This document shows, in pieces, positions 55,701 through 64,000 of a stretch of DNA of 64,000 nucleotides (position 1 is the stretch's first letter; each line of letters opens with the position of its first letter). Location: positions 17,643,001-17,707,000 of the forward strand of contig NC_085119.1 in the NCBI RefSeq assembly GCF_030269925.1, in the 5' to 3' direction. The notes beneath the pieces were generated by a model, which did not search any database, was not told the origin of the DNA, and saw only the letters and a program-made list of their open reading frames with translations. The position numbers were made by a program, and so were the translations under genes. This stretch comes from Bombyx mori (lineage: Eukaryota; Arthropoda; Insecta; Lepidoptera; Bombycidae).

Positions 55701-58596
55701 ATTTGTGTTATAAGTTTGTTAAAGGTCAATGAATGAGGAAAAGTTCGAAGAAATCAAAAAATACTACTCATTTGGCAAGTCAACAGACGCACGTCATCAC
55801 TGCTACATTAACACTAGCTAGGTCCCTGAGAGCTTGGTGTGTTCTCGTATCTTTAAACTATTGACTACACAACTTTTTTTTTTTTTTGGAGTTTACTCCT
55901 TAAGAATCGATTTACATATATAGGCCCGGGGTATGAAAATTATGGGGACCAAAATCGTACTAGAGAGTATAGCATGTCACACGAAATGCGTTATGCGCCT
56001 GATTGGCTCCTGATTGCGTGATGCGTGCGCGCGCCAATCAGGAGCCAACGCGCGGCCGCGTTATCGCAGGTGACGCCGGGCTGCTGCGCCGGCAGTCCGC
56101 CACAAAGCCTCGTACTGATCGCGCGTTTCTCTCATTATTGTATTTTCATATATTTGTTAGTCGTTTGTTTTGTGTCTCGTTAATTTGTTAATAATCTGTA
56201 GTGTATCGTGTTGTCGTAATATAGAACTATTTCTCGTATTGTTTCGTTTAATTTACCGACATCGTTTTGCTTGTGGCCGGACGCCGTTCGGGTTCGATTC
56301 CTGAACGTATCAACTGTTAGTGGGTTGATACCCGAATATAACCCGCTACAAATCATTTATTAATAAAGCTTATTAAATATAAACAATTCCTTCTATCAGT
56401 GAATGGACAACTTATATATTAATTGTAAAAGTGAATTATATAGACTTACTTAATTACCGCATCCACGTGTTCCGCAACTCCCGGATCATTCTCACTAGAA
56501 TACGTAACTTCCATATTTTACTGTATTCAACTGACACAAATTTATATTTATATCCAGTAAACTCCAGTCGTGCGTCGGAGCGGACACACACACATTTTTT
56601 GGAGTTTACTCCTTTAGAATCGATTTACATATATAGGCCCGGGGTATGAAAATTATGGGGACCAAAATCGTACTAGCATGTCACACGAAATGCGTTATGC
56701 GCCTGATTGGCTCCTGATTGCGTGATGCGTGCGCGCGCCAATCAGGAGCCAACGCGCGGCCGCGTTATCGCAGGTGACGCCGGGCTGCTGCGCCGGCAGT
56801 CCGCCACAAAGCCTCGTACTGATCGCGCGTTTCTCTCATTATTGTATTTTCATATATTTGTTAGTCGTTTGTTTTGTGTCTCGTTAATTTGTTAATAATC
56901 TGTAGTGTATCGTGTTGTCGTAATATAGAACTATTTCTCGTATTGTTTCGTTTAATTTTTTATATCCAGTAAACTCCAGTCGTGCGTCGGAGCGGACACA
57001 CACACATTTTTTATTTTTGGAGTTTACTCCTTTAGAATCGATTTACATATATAGGCCCGGGGTATGAAAATTATGGGGACCAAAATCGTACTAGCATGTC
57101 ACACGAAATGCGTTATGCGCCTGATTGGCTCCTGATTGCGTGATGCGTGCGCGCGCCAATCAGGAGCCAACGCGCGGCCGCGTTATCGCAGGTGACGCCG
57201 GGCTGCTGCGCCGGCAGTCCGCCACAAAGCCTCGTACTGATCGCGCGTTTCTCTCATTATTGTATTTTCATATATTTGTTAGTCGTTTGTTTTGTGTCTC
57301 GTTAATTTGTTAATAATCTGTAGTGTATCGTGTTGTCGTAATATAGAACTATTTCTCGTATTGTTTCGTTTAATTTTTTATATCCAGTAAACTCCAGTCG
57401 TGCGTCGGAGCGGACACACACACTTTTTTTTGGAGTTTATTGGAGTTTACTCCTTAAGAATCGATTTACATATATAGGCCCGGGGTATGAAAATTATGGG
57501 GACCAAAATCGTACTAGAGAGTATAGCATGTCACACGAAATGCGTTATGCGCCTGATTGGCTCCTGATTGCGTGATGCGTGCGCGCGCCAATCAGGAGCC
57601 AACGCGCGGCCGCGTTATCGCAGGTGACGCCAGGCTGCTGCGCCGGCAGTCCGCCACAAAGCCTCGTACTGATCGCGCGTTTCTCTCATTATTGTATTTT
57701 CATATATTTGTTAGTCGTTTGTTTTGTGTCTCGTTAATTTGTTAATAATCTGTAGTGTATCGTGTTGTCGTAATATAGAACTATTTCTCGTATTGTTTCG
57801 TTTAATTTACCGACATCGTTTTGCTTGTGGCCGGACGCCGTTCGGGTTCGATTCCTGAACGTATCAACTGTTAGTGGGTTGATACCCGAATATAACCCGC
57901 TACAAATCATTTATTAATAAAGCTTATTAAATATAAACAATTCCTTCTATCAGTGAATGGACAACTTATATATTAATTGTAAAAGTGAATTATATAGACT
58001 TACTTAATTACCGCATCCACGTGTTCCGCAACTCCCGGATCATTCTCACTAGAATACGTAACTTCCATATTTTACTGTATTCAACTGACACAAATTTATA
58101 TTTATATCCAGTAAACTCCAGTCGTGCGTCGGAGCGGACACACACACTTTTTTTATTTTATTGCCTTTGTAGGCAGACGGGCATACGGCCCACCTGATGG
58201 TGAGTGGTTACCGTCGCCCATGGACTTCAGCAATGCCAGGGGCAGAGCCAAGCCGCTGCCTACTGAAAGGTATTGCATGTAAACGATGAGGCGTGTGCGA
58301 TGCTGGCTCCGCTGTATCTACTTCACACCAGCGCTGGACTACTCCGGTCACCGTCCTCGTCGAACCCGTCGCTTGCGACGAAGGGCTCGACGAGCGAACT
58401 AACCCATAGACACAGCCCACTGAGTTTCTCGCCGGATCTTCTCAGTGGGTCGCGTTTCCGATCCGGTGGTAGATTCTGCGAAGCACTGCTCTTGCTAGGG
58501 TCAGTGTTAGCAACTCTCCGGTTGAGCCCCGCGAGCTCACCTACAAACGTTAGGGTGAAGCTGAAATAGCCTCTCAAGGCTATCAGCATAGGAAGG

Positions 58597-58659
<63 letters not shown>

Positions 58660-61600
58660 GGACTACTCATTGCCCACGCTAACTGCCGGTCAGCCCATGC
58701 ATGGAGCCATACTGCGGTTTGACTACAAAGCAAGATTTAGGGGACCGACGCCTTTTTGGAAATGGCACACCTGGGATTGCAACATGAGAATATAAAGCAA
58801 ATAATAGTAACAACCGCGCGGGGGCTGTCTGTATTCACTTCTAATGCTCAGAACTAAACACGCGAGCACATTCACTGGGCAACACTACCACGCTAAGCTC
58901 GTCTTAGTGTGGGAATGTCTAGTTGAAAATGATTTGCACTGAGTTTGCTCACTATAAGGTTAAGGATACGGTTGGTACATTCAATACTGAAACAAAATAA
59001 GGGCTTGTTATTGCCGTGTCAGAATTTTTCACACACAAAATAAATTAAATAATTATTACACTAAATTCAGATTTTTTTTGTTTTTGTTATTGAGTCTATG
59101 AAACCAGAGAATTATAAAATAAATTATGCTAACATTTTGTGCTCACGAATGGTTAAGAATAGCAATACGCAATTGACTATGCGACATGGTCTTGGTGACG
59201 CCGACTTTGGACCGGATGCAAACAAAACTTGAGCAAACAGCTATCCCTGTGGAGGAAAGAGGCTTGCGTATCAACAAAAAAGACTACTCCTCTAAAGCTC
59301 CATACTGTGCGTTAGAGTCAGTACAAAGATTCGCGTATCTGTGGAGTTCCATATCCAATGAGGGTGGTTCGGACGAGGATGTAGAGGTACGAATCAGGAA
59401 AGCCAAGGGTGCGTTCGCGCAGTTGAAACGAGTCTGAGAGTCAAGTGCCCTGACACGTCGGATCAAGCTGACCCTGTTTTACTCCATTGTTAAAAGTGTT
59501 CTCTTGTTTGTATGTGAAACCTGGAGGGTGATCAAGACATTCACGAACCAACTACAGGTGTTTGTAAATAATTGCTTGAGGTCGATACTCCGCATATTCT
59601 GGCCAGACACTACCTCAATAAAGATCTCTGGACTAAATGTGGCCAAGCCCCCATCGCGCAAGACATTGTCCACTAAATGGCGTTGGATAGGACATACTCT
59701 ACGGCCGGCAGAGTCAACGCAGCATCGATCGCGTTTGAGTGGCGACCGCGTGGTAGGAGATGACCCGATCGTCCTGTACACACTTGACGACGCACCGTTC
59801 AGAGCGTGATGAGGACTGCCGCTTTGACGTGGAGGGAGACCATATCTGTGGGGCCTATGCATCAGCGGGGTACCCTATGGCTACAACAACACAGAGGGGC
59901 TTTCTATCTCTTGTCTCAGCTGAGCCGCAGCGCTCCGGTGGTAACTGGGATTCGATAACTTGCTGCTTTTGTAGGTACATCAGTAATGGTGATAAGTAAG
60001 TCAGAGGACTCTTTGTACACATGAGCGCTCAAAACATATTTCTGAGAACGAATATTTGTACAGAAATATCAGTCGCCAAATCGATAACACATCAGTAAGG
60101 TCGCCGTGTAAATGTTAAGGTCGCAACGACTCATCTCGACGGTGATAGAGATGATCCGCGGCTTAACGTGTTTCAAATTAGGAATACAAATATAATGAAA
60201 CACTTTATACTCAGTTTCCTGTGAGGGGCAATATTTCACAGCTTCGTCTTTTCATCGTTGCTTTAAATATACCTACCTATATATACCTACATCTACATGT
60301 AAATTCAAGTGTGTGCTACCAATAGAGTATCCTCTGATTAAGTTGAAAAAGCGCCCTTTAACAAAAAATAAATTTACGTCGCATTTAATTTATGTCGCCT
60401 TTTAAGACTGTCCTCCCGCCAATCTTTGGTGAAGCAAGAAATTTATAAAGATCGTTCATTGTTTATCAGTATCCTGCGAGTTAAAAGATTGCATGCCTAG
60501 TATTTGTAAAATAAATCCATCTATGGAACTAAAGTGTGATGAAATCGCACCGAAATATGCGTTCTTAATGAAGTATAGTTATCTCTTGTTTCATGTGCAT
60601 GTTCGCTGTTCGCTGATTAGTTTTTAAAGTAATAGCTTCGTTTACTTTCTTGCTATTGCCGATAATATTGAGTTGCGCTATTAAATCTATTTTTTTCACA
60701 AAACCATTGAGGCTCATGTAACACCTGCCCATTTCTGTTACAACGTAGTCGAGAGTAGCCCAGTCGCTGTACAAATTGCGCAGGCCCGGTCATCGCGCCG
60801 GTCAGCTCGTTCACTGTCGTAAAAGCTTGAAGCACGCTCGCACTTTTATTTTTAGTAGTGTTATGAAATTGAATAAGCTATCAGCAGAGACAGTGGTGAA
60901 GGTACGAGTGTACCGTGCGCGTGTCCACAGAGCCTAACACGCCCGGCAAGTTCATCGTGTGGTTCCGCAACGAGACCACGCTGCTGGTGCTGTGGCAGCC
61001 GCCCTACCCGCCCGGCGCCTACACGCACTACAAGGTGAATTAATTAATTAAAGATATGGTTATCGTGTAAAGAACTGGCAGTAATATTTAGCGTCGCCAC
61101 TGTGCGGCGGACAGGTGTCGATCGAGCCGCCCGATGCTCGCGACTCGGTGCTATACGTGGAGAAGGAGGGCGAGCCGCCCGGCCCCGCCCAGGCCGCCTT
61201 CAAAGGTCTGGTGCCCGGGCGGGCCTACAACATCTCGGTGCAGACCGTCTCCGAGCCCGAGATCTCGGCGCCCACCACCGCCAAGTACCGCACCGTGCCG
61301 CTGCGGCCGCGCAACGTGACCGCGCCGCCCGACGACCTGCGCGAGACTGCCTTCCGCGTCACGTGGCTGCCGCCCCTGGAGGAGAGCGAGTTCGAGAAGT
61401 ACCAGGTGTCGGTGTCCGGGGGCGGGGCGGCCCGCCGGCTGAGCCCGCTGCTGCTGGGCCGCGACGAGGAGCCGTCCTGCTGGTTCAGGCGGCTGGACCC
61501 GGGCGCGCACTACTCGCTCACCGTCAAGACCATGGCCGGGAAGGTGACCTCCTGGCCCGCCGCCCTCGACCTCACGCTCAGTCTGTATTCTTTGTTTACT

Positions 61601-63883
61601 CACACAATCCGTTCTAGTTCTCTTAGTTTATGCCTTTTCGTTTATTAGTTAGATGTTTGGACGAGCTCACGGTCCGTCTGGTGTTAAGTGGTTGCCGGAG
61701 CCCATAAACGTCTACAACGTAATTGCCGCCAGCTACCTTGAGATATTTTACAGTACAACAACTGCCCCACCCTTCAAACCGAAACGCATATTGCTTCACG
61801 GCAGAAATAGGCAGGGTGGTGGTACCTACCTGTGCGGACTCACAAGACGTCTTACCACCAGTAATTACGCAAATTATAATTTGCGGATTTGATTTTTATT
61901 ACCCGATGTTATTCCTTCACCGTGGAAATCAAACGTGAACATTTGTTAAGTACGCATTTCATTAGAAAAATTGGTACCCGCCTGCGGGATTCGAACACCA
62001 GTGCATCGCTATCGACGACTTTAAATAACGATTTTTGTTCGTTCGTGACGGCTGCGCATCCGGCTCCGGACGAGCACGCCGCGTGCGCTAGTGATTGGCA
62101 TTTCAGATATTAGGTTTATACTTTTCAACCCGTTTCACGTTTCAAAAGTAATTCTAATTGTAATGTACGCCTTTATTATAGTTCGTAATGAGGTTGCAGT
62201 GCATGAGATAAGAAAGTATAGAAAATAAACATAAGTCCATACGACAGAGCCGCTGCCGGTGCGGCGCCTGCTGGTGAGCTCGGCGGAGGGCGGGCTGGGC
62301 GTGGCGTGGCAGCCCGCCGACGGCAGCGCGCAGGACGAGTACAAGGTGCCGCCCCCGCGCTCTCTGCTCTATATCGACCAGCTTCAATACATATAATAAT
62401 TCAATATTTTTAAAATATTCACTGTCCATTTTTAGTAATTAATCAATTTTAATTTTCAATCACCGAAAAATAAGTCATTGCTTATCAAAAACAATAAATA
62501 CCCAGTTTTCTTTGTTTTTACAAAACAAAATGTGCGTGAAAACGTGTGATGCATAAAACTGAACTAAGTCTCACTCGGTCGACGAGCTGCGGCTGTGCAC
62601 GCGCGGAACGGAACACTCGACCTTGCCGCATGAACTCATTAAATAAATGTGAGACTTGAGCTCGAGTACAGCCGCGCCTCGCCCGCAGGTCTCCTACCAC
62701 GAGGCGGGCCCCTCGCGCGACGACAGCAACACGCTGACCACCACCGACACCAACGTGACGCTGGACGCGCTGCTGCCCGGCCGCAACTACACCGTGTCCG
62801 TGCGCGCGCTGTCCCGCGCCGTGGAGTCCAACGAGACCTGGGGCTGGGGCGCCACGCGGCCGCTGGCCCCCGTGGTGGTGCGCGTGGAGGCCGCCGCCGC
62901 CGCCCTGCGCCTGCACTGGCGCTCCGACGTCAACTCGCGCCAGACGCGCTACGTGCTGCGCTACCGGGCGCGCGTGCCGGAGCCCGGGCCGCCGGCCGAG
63001 TGGCGCCAGCTGCGGACCGAGGACACCAGCGCGCTGCTGGCCGACCTGTTCCCGGGCGCCGTGTACGAGATCGAGCTCGCCGCCATGAGCCACGACCTGC
63101 CGAGCGAGGCGCACCGCATGCTCAAGCCCGTGCGGCCGCTGGCTGCCACCCGCCTGTGGGTGGAGCGCGCCTCCTCCAACAGCGCGCTGGTGCAGTGGCG
63201 CGGCCCGCCGCCCGCCCGCAGCGTGCTGGGCCACTACGCGCTGCGCTACCGCACGCTGTCCGCCGCGCGCTTCACCGAGCTGGACCTGCTGCCGCCCGAC
63301 GCCGCGTCCGCCGAGGTGAGCCCCGCCCCCCCCCGCCCCGCCGCGAGCCGCGCGACCCGGCCTGACCTCACCTGTTCACGCAGATCACCAACATGACGCA
63401 CGGGGAGCGCTACGTCATCCAGCTGGACACGGTCAGCGAGCCCGGCGACGGCGGCGAGGTGGTGGAGAGCGGGCAGCCGCTGTACGCCGAGCACACCATC
63501 CGTGAGTGCGCCCCCCCGCCGCCCCGCCGGTGCGCGGCGCGACCAGACCCTGACGCCACGGAGCTTTGCAGGTCCCAACCCGGTGTCCGAGGTGGCGCAG
63601 CTGGTGGGCACCCGCAACGTCACGCTCGAATGGCTGAACGGCTCCGGACGCGTCGACCGGTACGAGGTGCGCTGGTGGCCCACGGACCACGCCGAGCTGG
63701 CCGGGCTGGAGGGCACCGACGAGGACTCTGCGCGGGGCGCGGCGGGCGGCGAGCGGGCCCGCAACCTCACGGCGCCGCCGGCGCTGCTGGCGGGGCTGGC
63801 GCCGGGCGTGGGCTACACGCTGACCCTGGCCGCGCACTCCTACAACCTCACCAGCGACCTGCTCACCATACACACGCGAACAC
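49530..63883 (+). CDS. Ptp10D: Receptor-type tyrosine phosphatase 10D, extracellular FN3 region (partial)
   Basis: Nine exons: 49530-49794, 49881-49987, 50186-50360, 60931-61034, 61115-61580, 62248-62345, 62689-63315, 63384-63501, 63572-63883. All join in frame with GT-AG borders (757 codons here). They code eight consecutive fibronectin type III domains. Diagnostic blocks are [50 protein letters not shown] and [19 protein letters not shown], which agree closely with insect Ptp10D as I remember it; Ptp4E is the close paralogue and alternative. Many N-glycosylation sequons (NHT, NST, NYT, NIT, NFT, NET) fit an extracellular stalk. Known roles are in axon guidance and tracheal tube control, dephosphorylating receptors such as EGFR. 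The signal peptide exon is upstream; further FN3 domains, the membrane helix and the phosphatase domain are beyond the right edge. Confidence 0.9.
49881..49987 (+). CDS. Ptp10D: Ptp10D exon: FN3 domain 2, first half
   Basis: 86-bp intron before it. Codes [20 protein letters not shown] then [15 protein letters not shown]; donor AAG|gtaatt, phase 0. Confidence 0.88.
50186..50360 (+). CDS. Ptp10D: Ptp10D exon: FN3 domain 2, second half
   Basis: Acceptor cggcgcag. Codes [20 protein letters not shown] to [10 protein letters not shown]; donor ACAA|gtcagt, phase 1. The next exon is 10.6 kb away. Confidence 0.88.
50361..52128 (+). other. Ptp10D large intron, left part
   Basis: No exon or classified repeat supported. 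A GC-rich patch at about 51530-51760 has an acceptor-like cag and a gtaagc donor-like site only 16 nt apart; I do not call it an exon. Confidence 0.35.
52129..53601 (+). mobile_element. Tc1-like transposon, internally deleted
   Basis: Ends CAGTCGTGGTCAACTAATTA at 52129 and the same read inward from 53601, each flanked by TA (52127-52128 and 53602-53603). Following bases also match (GGGACAAT versus GGGACATT). The enclosed transposase gene is broken. It lies in the 10.6-kb Ptp10D intron. Confidence 0.9.
52504..53269 (+). pseudogene. Tc1-like transposase, stop codon plus central deletion
   Basis: [20 protein letters not shown], then an in-frame TAG at 52570, then [13 protein letters not shown] and the DNA-binding region ([20 protein letters not shown]). 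The frame ends after KYGHWT. The catalytic core resumes in another frame as [40 protein letters not shown] (second Asp and the DD34E glutamate) to the C-terminus at 53269. The first catalytic Asp region, roughly 100 residues, is deleted. Inactive, but its ends could still be mobilised in trans. Confidence 0.87.
53634..53825 (-). repeat. Diverged Jockey-like LINE 3' fragment
   Basis: Minus-strand match to the 3' UTR of the 21.4-kb LINE: on the plus strand GGTGAGCTCACGGGCTCGAC, GAATCTACCACCGGATCGGA, CCCACTCAGAAGATCTGGCG. Older than the other copies. Confidence 0.7.
53826..55887 (+). other. Ptp10D large intron, middle part
   Basis: No gene or repeat confidently recognised. Short open frames at 54317-54607 and 54652-54897 have no motif. 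Confidence 0.3.
55888..58147 (+). repeat. Head-to-tail array of four modules (long-short-short-long)
   Basis: Modules start at 55888, 56601, 57019 and 57442, each with GGAGTTTACTCC. Each ends with the inverse AGTAAACTCC, then GTCGTGCGTCGGAGCGGACA, a short CA run and a T run. Modules 1 and 4 are about 710 bp; 2 and 3 about 420 bp, lacking the same ~290-bp segment. Modules 1 and 4 also share CCTTAAGAATCG and a 9-bp AGAGTATAG insertion, while 2 and 3 have CCTTTAGAATCG and lack it. All are nearly identical otherwise. I do not recognise the family; a non-autonomous element with short inverted ends, amplified in tandem, is the simplest reading. A 62-codon frame recurs in each module but shows no coding character. 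Confidence 0.9.
58148..58265 (-). repeat. LINE 3'-tail fragment
   Basis: T-rich run then GCCTTTGTAGGCAGACGGGC, ATACGGCCCACCTGATGGTG, GGACTTCAGCAATGCCAGGG to AAGCCGCTGCCTAC. The same LINE tail as at 12.06 and 18.25 kb, low divergence. It directly abuts the module array. Confidence 0.8.
58345..58656 (+). mobile_element. Very short Jockey-like LINE insertion with 60-nt poly(A)
   Basis: Only about 250 bp of the LINE 3' end (CGGTCACCGTCCTCGTCGAA to AGGCTATCAGCATAGGAAGG), then an uninterrupted A60 (58597-58656). The exact 12-bp target duplication GCTGGACTACTC is at 58333-58344 and 58657-58668. Confidence 0.93.
58669..59179 (+). other. Ptp10D intron, no feature recognised
   Basis: No repeat or exon supported in this stretch. 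Confidence 0.3.
59180..59815 (+). pseudogene. RTE-type LINE reverse-transcriptase fragment
   Basis: Codes [39 protein letters not shown], stop, then after a frame change [40 protein letters not shown] and [14 protein letters not shown]. These are the thumb and C-terminal blocks of RTE-like ORF2. It is truncated at both ends with stops and frameshifts. Confidence 0.75.
59816..60930 (+). other. Ptp10D large intron, right part
   Basis: No feature recognised up to the acceptor gtgtccacag at 60921-60930. Confidence 0.35.
60931..61034 (+). CDS. Ptp10D: Ptp10D exon: FN3 domain 3, first half
   Basis: Acceptor gtgtccacag. Codes [34 protein letters not shown]; donor AAG|gtgaat, phase 0. Very close to fly Ptp10D as I recall it. 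Confidence 0.92.
61115..61580 (+). CDS. Ptp10D: Ptp10D exon: FN3 domain 3 second half and domain 4
   Basis: Acceptor ggcggacag. Codes [20 protein letters not shown] through [17 protein letters not shown] to [17 protein letters not shown]; donor CTCA|gtctgt, phase 1. About 70% GC. Confidence 0.92.
61636..62011 (-). repeat. Bm1 SINE in Ptp10D intron
   Basis: Reversed copy lacking part of the tRNA-like head: GTTTGGACGAGCTCACGGTC, CCCTTCAAACCGAAACGCAT, CGGGATTCGAACACCAGTGC. It lies in the 61581-62247 intron, opposite strand to the gene. Confidence 0.85.
62248..62345 (+). CDS. Ptp10D: Ptp10D exon: FN3 domain 5, first half
   Basis: Acceptor catacgacag. Codes [32 protein letters not shown]; donor AAG|gtgccg, phase 0. 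Confidence 0.87.
62346..62688 (+). other. Ptp10D intron
   Basis: 343-bp AT-rich intron between the two halves of FN3 domain 5; no repeat recognised. Confidence 0.5.
62689..63315 (+). CDS. Ptp10D: Ptp10D exon: rest of FN3 domain 5, domain 6, first half of 7
   Basis: Acceptor gcccgcag. 209 codons from [20 protein letters not shown] through [39 protein letters not shown] and [20 protein letters not shown] to PPDAASAE; donor GAG|gtgagc, phase 0. Confidence 0.9.
63384..63501 (+). CDS. Ptp10D: Ptp10D exon: FN3 domain 7, second half
   Basis: 68-bp intron before it, acceptor ttcacgcag. Codes [20 protein letters not shown] to LYAEHTI; donor ATCC|gtgagt, phase 1. Confidence 0.88.
63572..63883 (+). 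CDS. Ptp10D: Ptp10D exon: FN3 domain 8
   Basis: Acceptor gctttgcag, donor ACAC|gtaatt, phase 1 on both sides, so this exon is one complete FN3 module ([20 protein letters not shown] to [17 protein letters not shown]). The gene continues past the window. Confidence 0.88.
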
Positions 63884-64000
63884 GTAATTACCTTGAATAC
63901 CGATATTTGTAATGTCCGGAAATAAAACAATGCAGCTAAATTTTATTTACTTTAGCAGCAACTCAACAGCTAAAAATTTCTTATTTTCACTTGTTAAAAA

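Noticed and set aside
56003..57745. Identical 62-codon frames repeated four times
   Set aside because: They ride on the array modules; composition and hydrophobic C-terminus come from AT-rich repeat sequence, with no evidence of selection or translation signals.
55888..58147. CRISPR-like repeat array
   Set aside because: Repeat units are 420-710 bp with no short unique spacers, and the genome is eukaryotic.
62518..63234. 238-codon minus-strand frame and 238-codon alternative plus-strand frame over Ptp10D exons
   Set aside because: Shadows of the GC-rich FN3 exons; only the frame matching FN3 motifs and splice phases is kept.

Overview
The window is animal nuclear DNA from a lepidopteran, most likely Bombyx (silkworm). 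I base this on many copies of a roughly 440-bp tRNA-headed SINE that I recognise as Bm1, several silkworm-type LINE 3' ends, a DD37D mariner, and GC-rich exons set in AT-rich, transposon-filled DNA. There are no bacterial genes, CRISPR arrays or rRNA genes.

Host genes. (1) About 0.6-3.4 kb, minus strand: the first exons of trp-gamma, a TRPC-type cation channel. Two coding exons join in frame (2944-2825, then 1003-635), with a likely 5' UTR exon upstream; the rest of the gene lies left of the window. (2) 30.0-33.0 kb, plus strand: a complete four-exon gene for an R2D2-like double-stranded-RNA-binding protein of 340 residues, the class that partners Dicer-2 in siRNA loading. Its stop codon lies in the first unit of a perfect 11 x 22-bp minisatellite. 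(3) 35.2-37.1 kb, minus strand: complete single-exon MRE11, the nuclease of the MRE11-RAD50-NBS1 complex. (4) 49.5-63.9 kb, plus strand: nine exons coding eight fibronectin type III domains of a receptor tyrosine phosphatase of the Ptp10D type. Its signal-peptide exon, membrane segment and phosphatase domain are outside the window. A 10.6-kb intron between exons 3 and 4 holds a Tc1-like transposon and an unusual repeat array. Two small unidentified loci (18.6-18.96 kb and 44.3-44.6 kb) may code membrane proteins.

Mobile elements. 16.9-18.4 kb is a decayed LINE with a Bm1 insertion. 20.2-23.4 kb is a nest: two LINE 3' ends facing tail to tail, one of them inside a pogo-like DNA transposon remnant. 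23.57-29.20 kb is an apparently intact I-group LINE with two overlapping ORFs, a poly(A) tail and a 12-bp target-site duplication. 37.93-39.24 kb is a mariner whose transposase has one in-frame stop. 41.2-44.0 kb is a frameshifted CR1-like LINE. 48.2-49.4 and 52.1-53.6 kb are internally deleted Tc1-like elements. 55.9-58.15 kb is a head-to-tail array of four modules in the order long-short-short-long; I do not recognise its family and consider it the most unusual structure here.

The host genes are not obviously functionally linked (ion channel, RNAi cofactor, DNA repair, receptor phosphatase); this looks like ordinary gene order with heavy transposon load. All family assignments are from reading motifs and remembered family features, without database searches.
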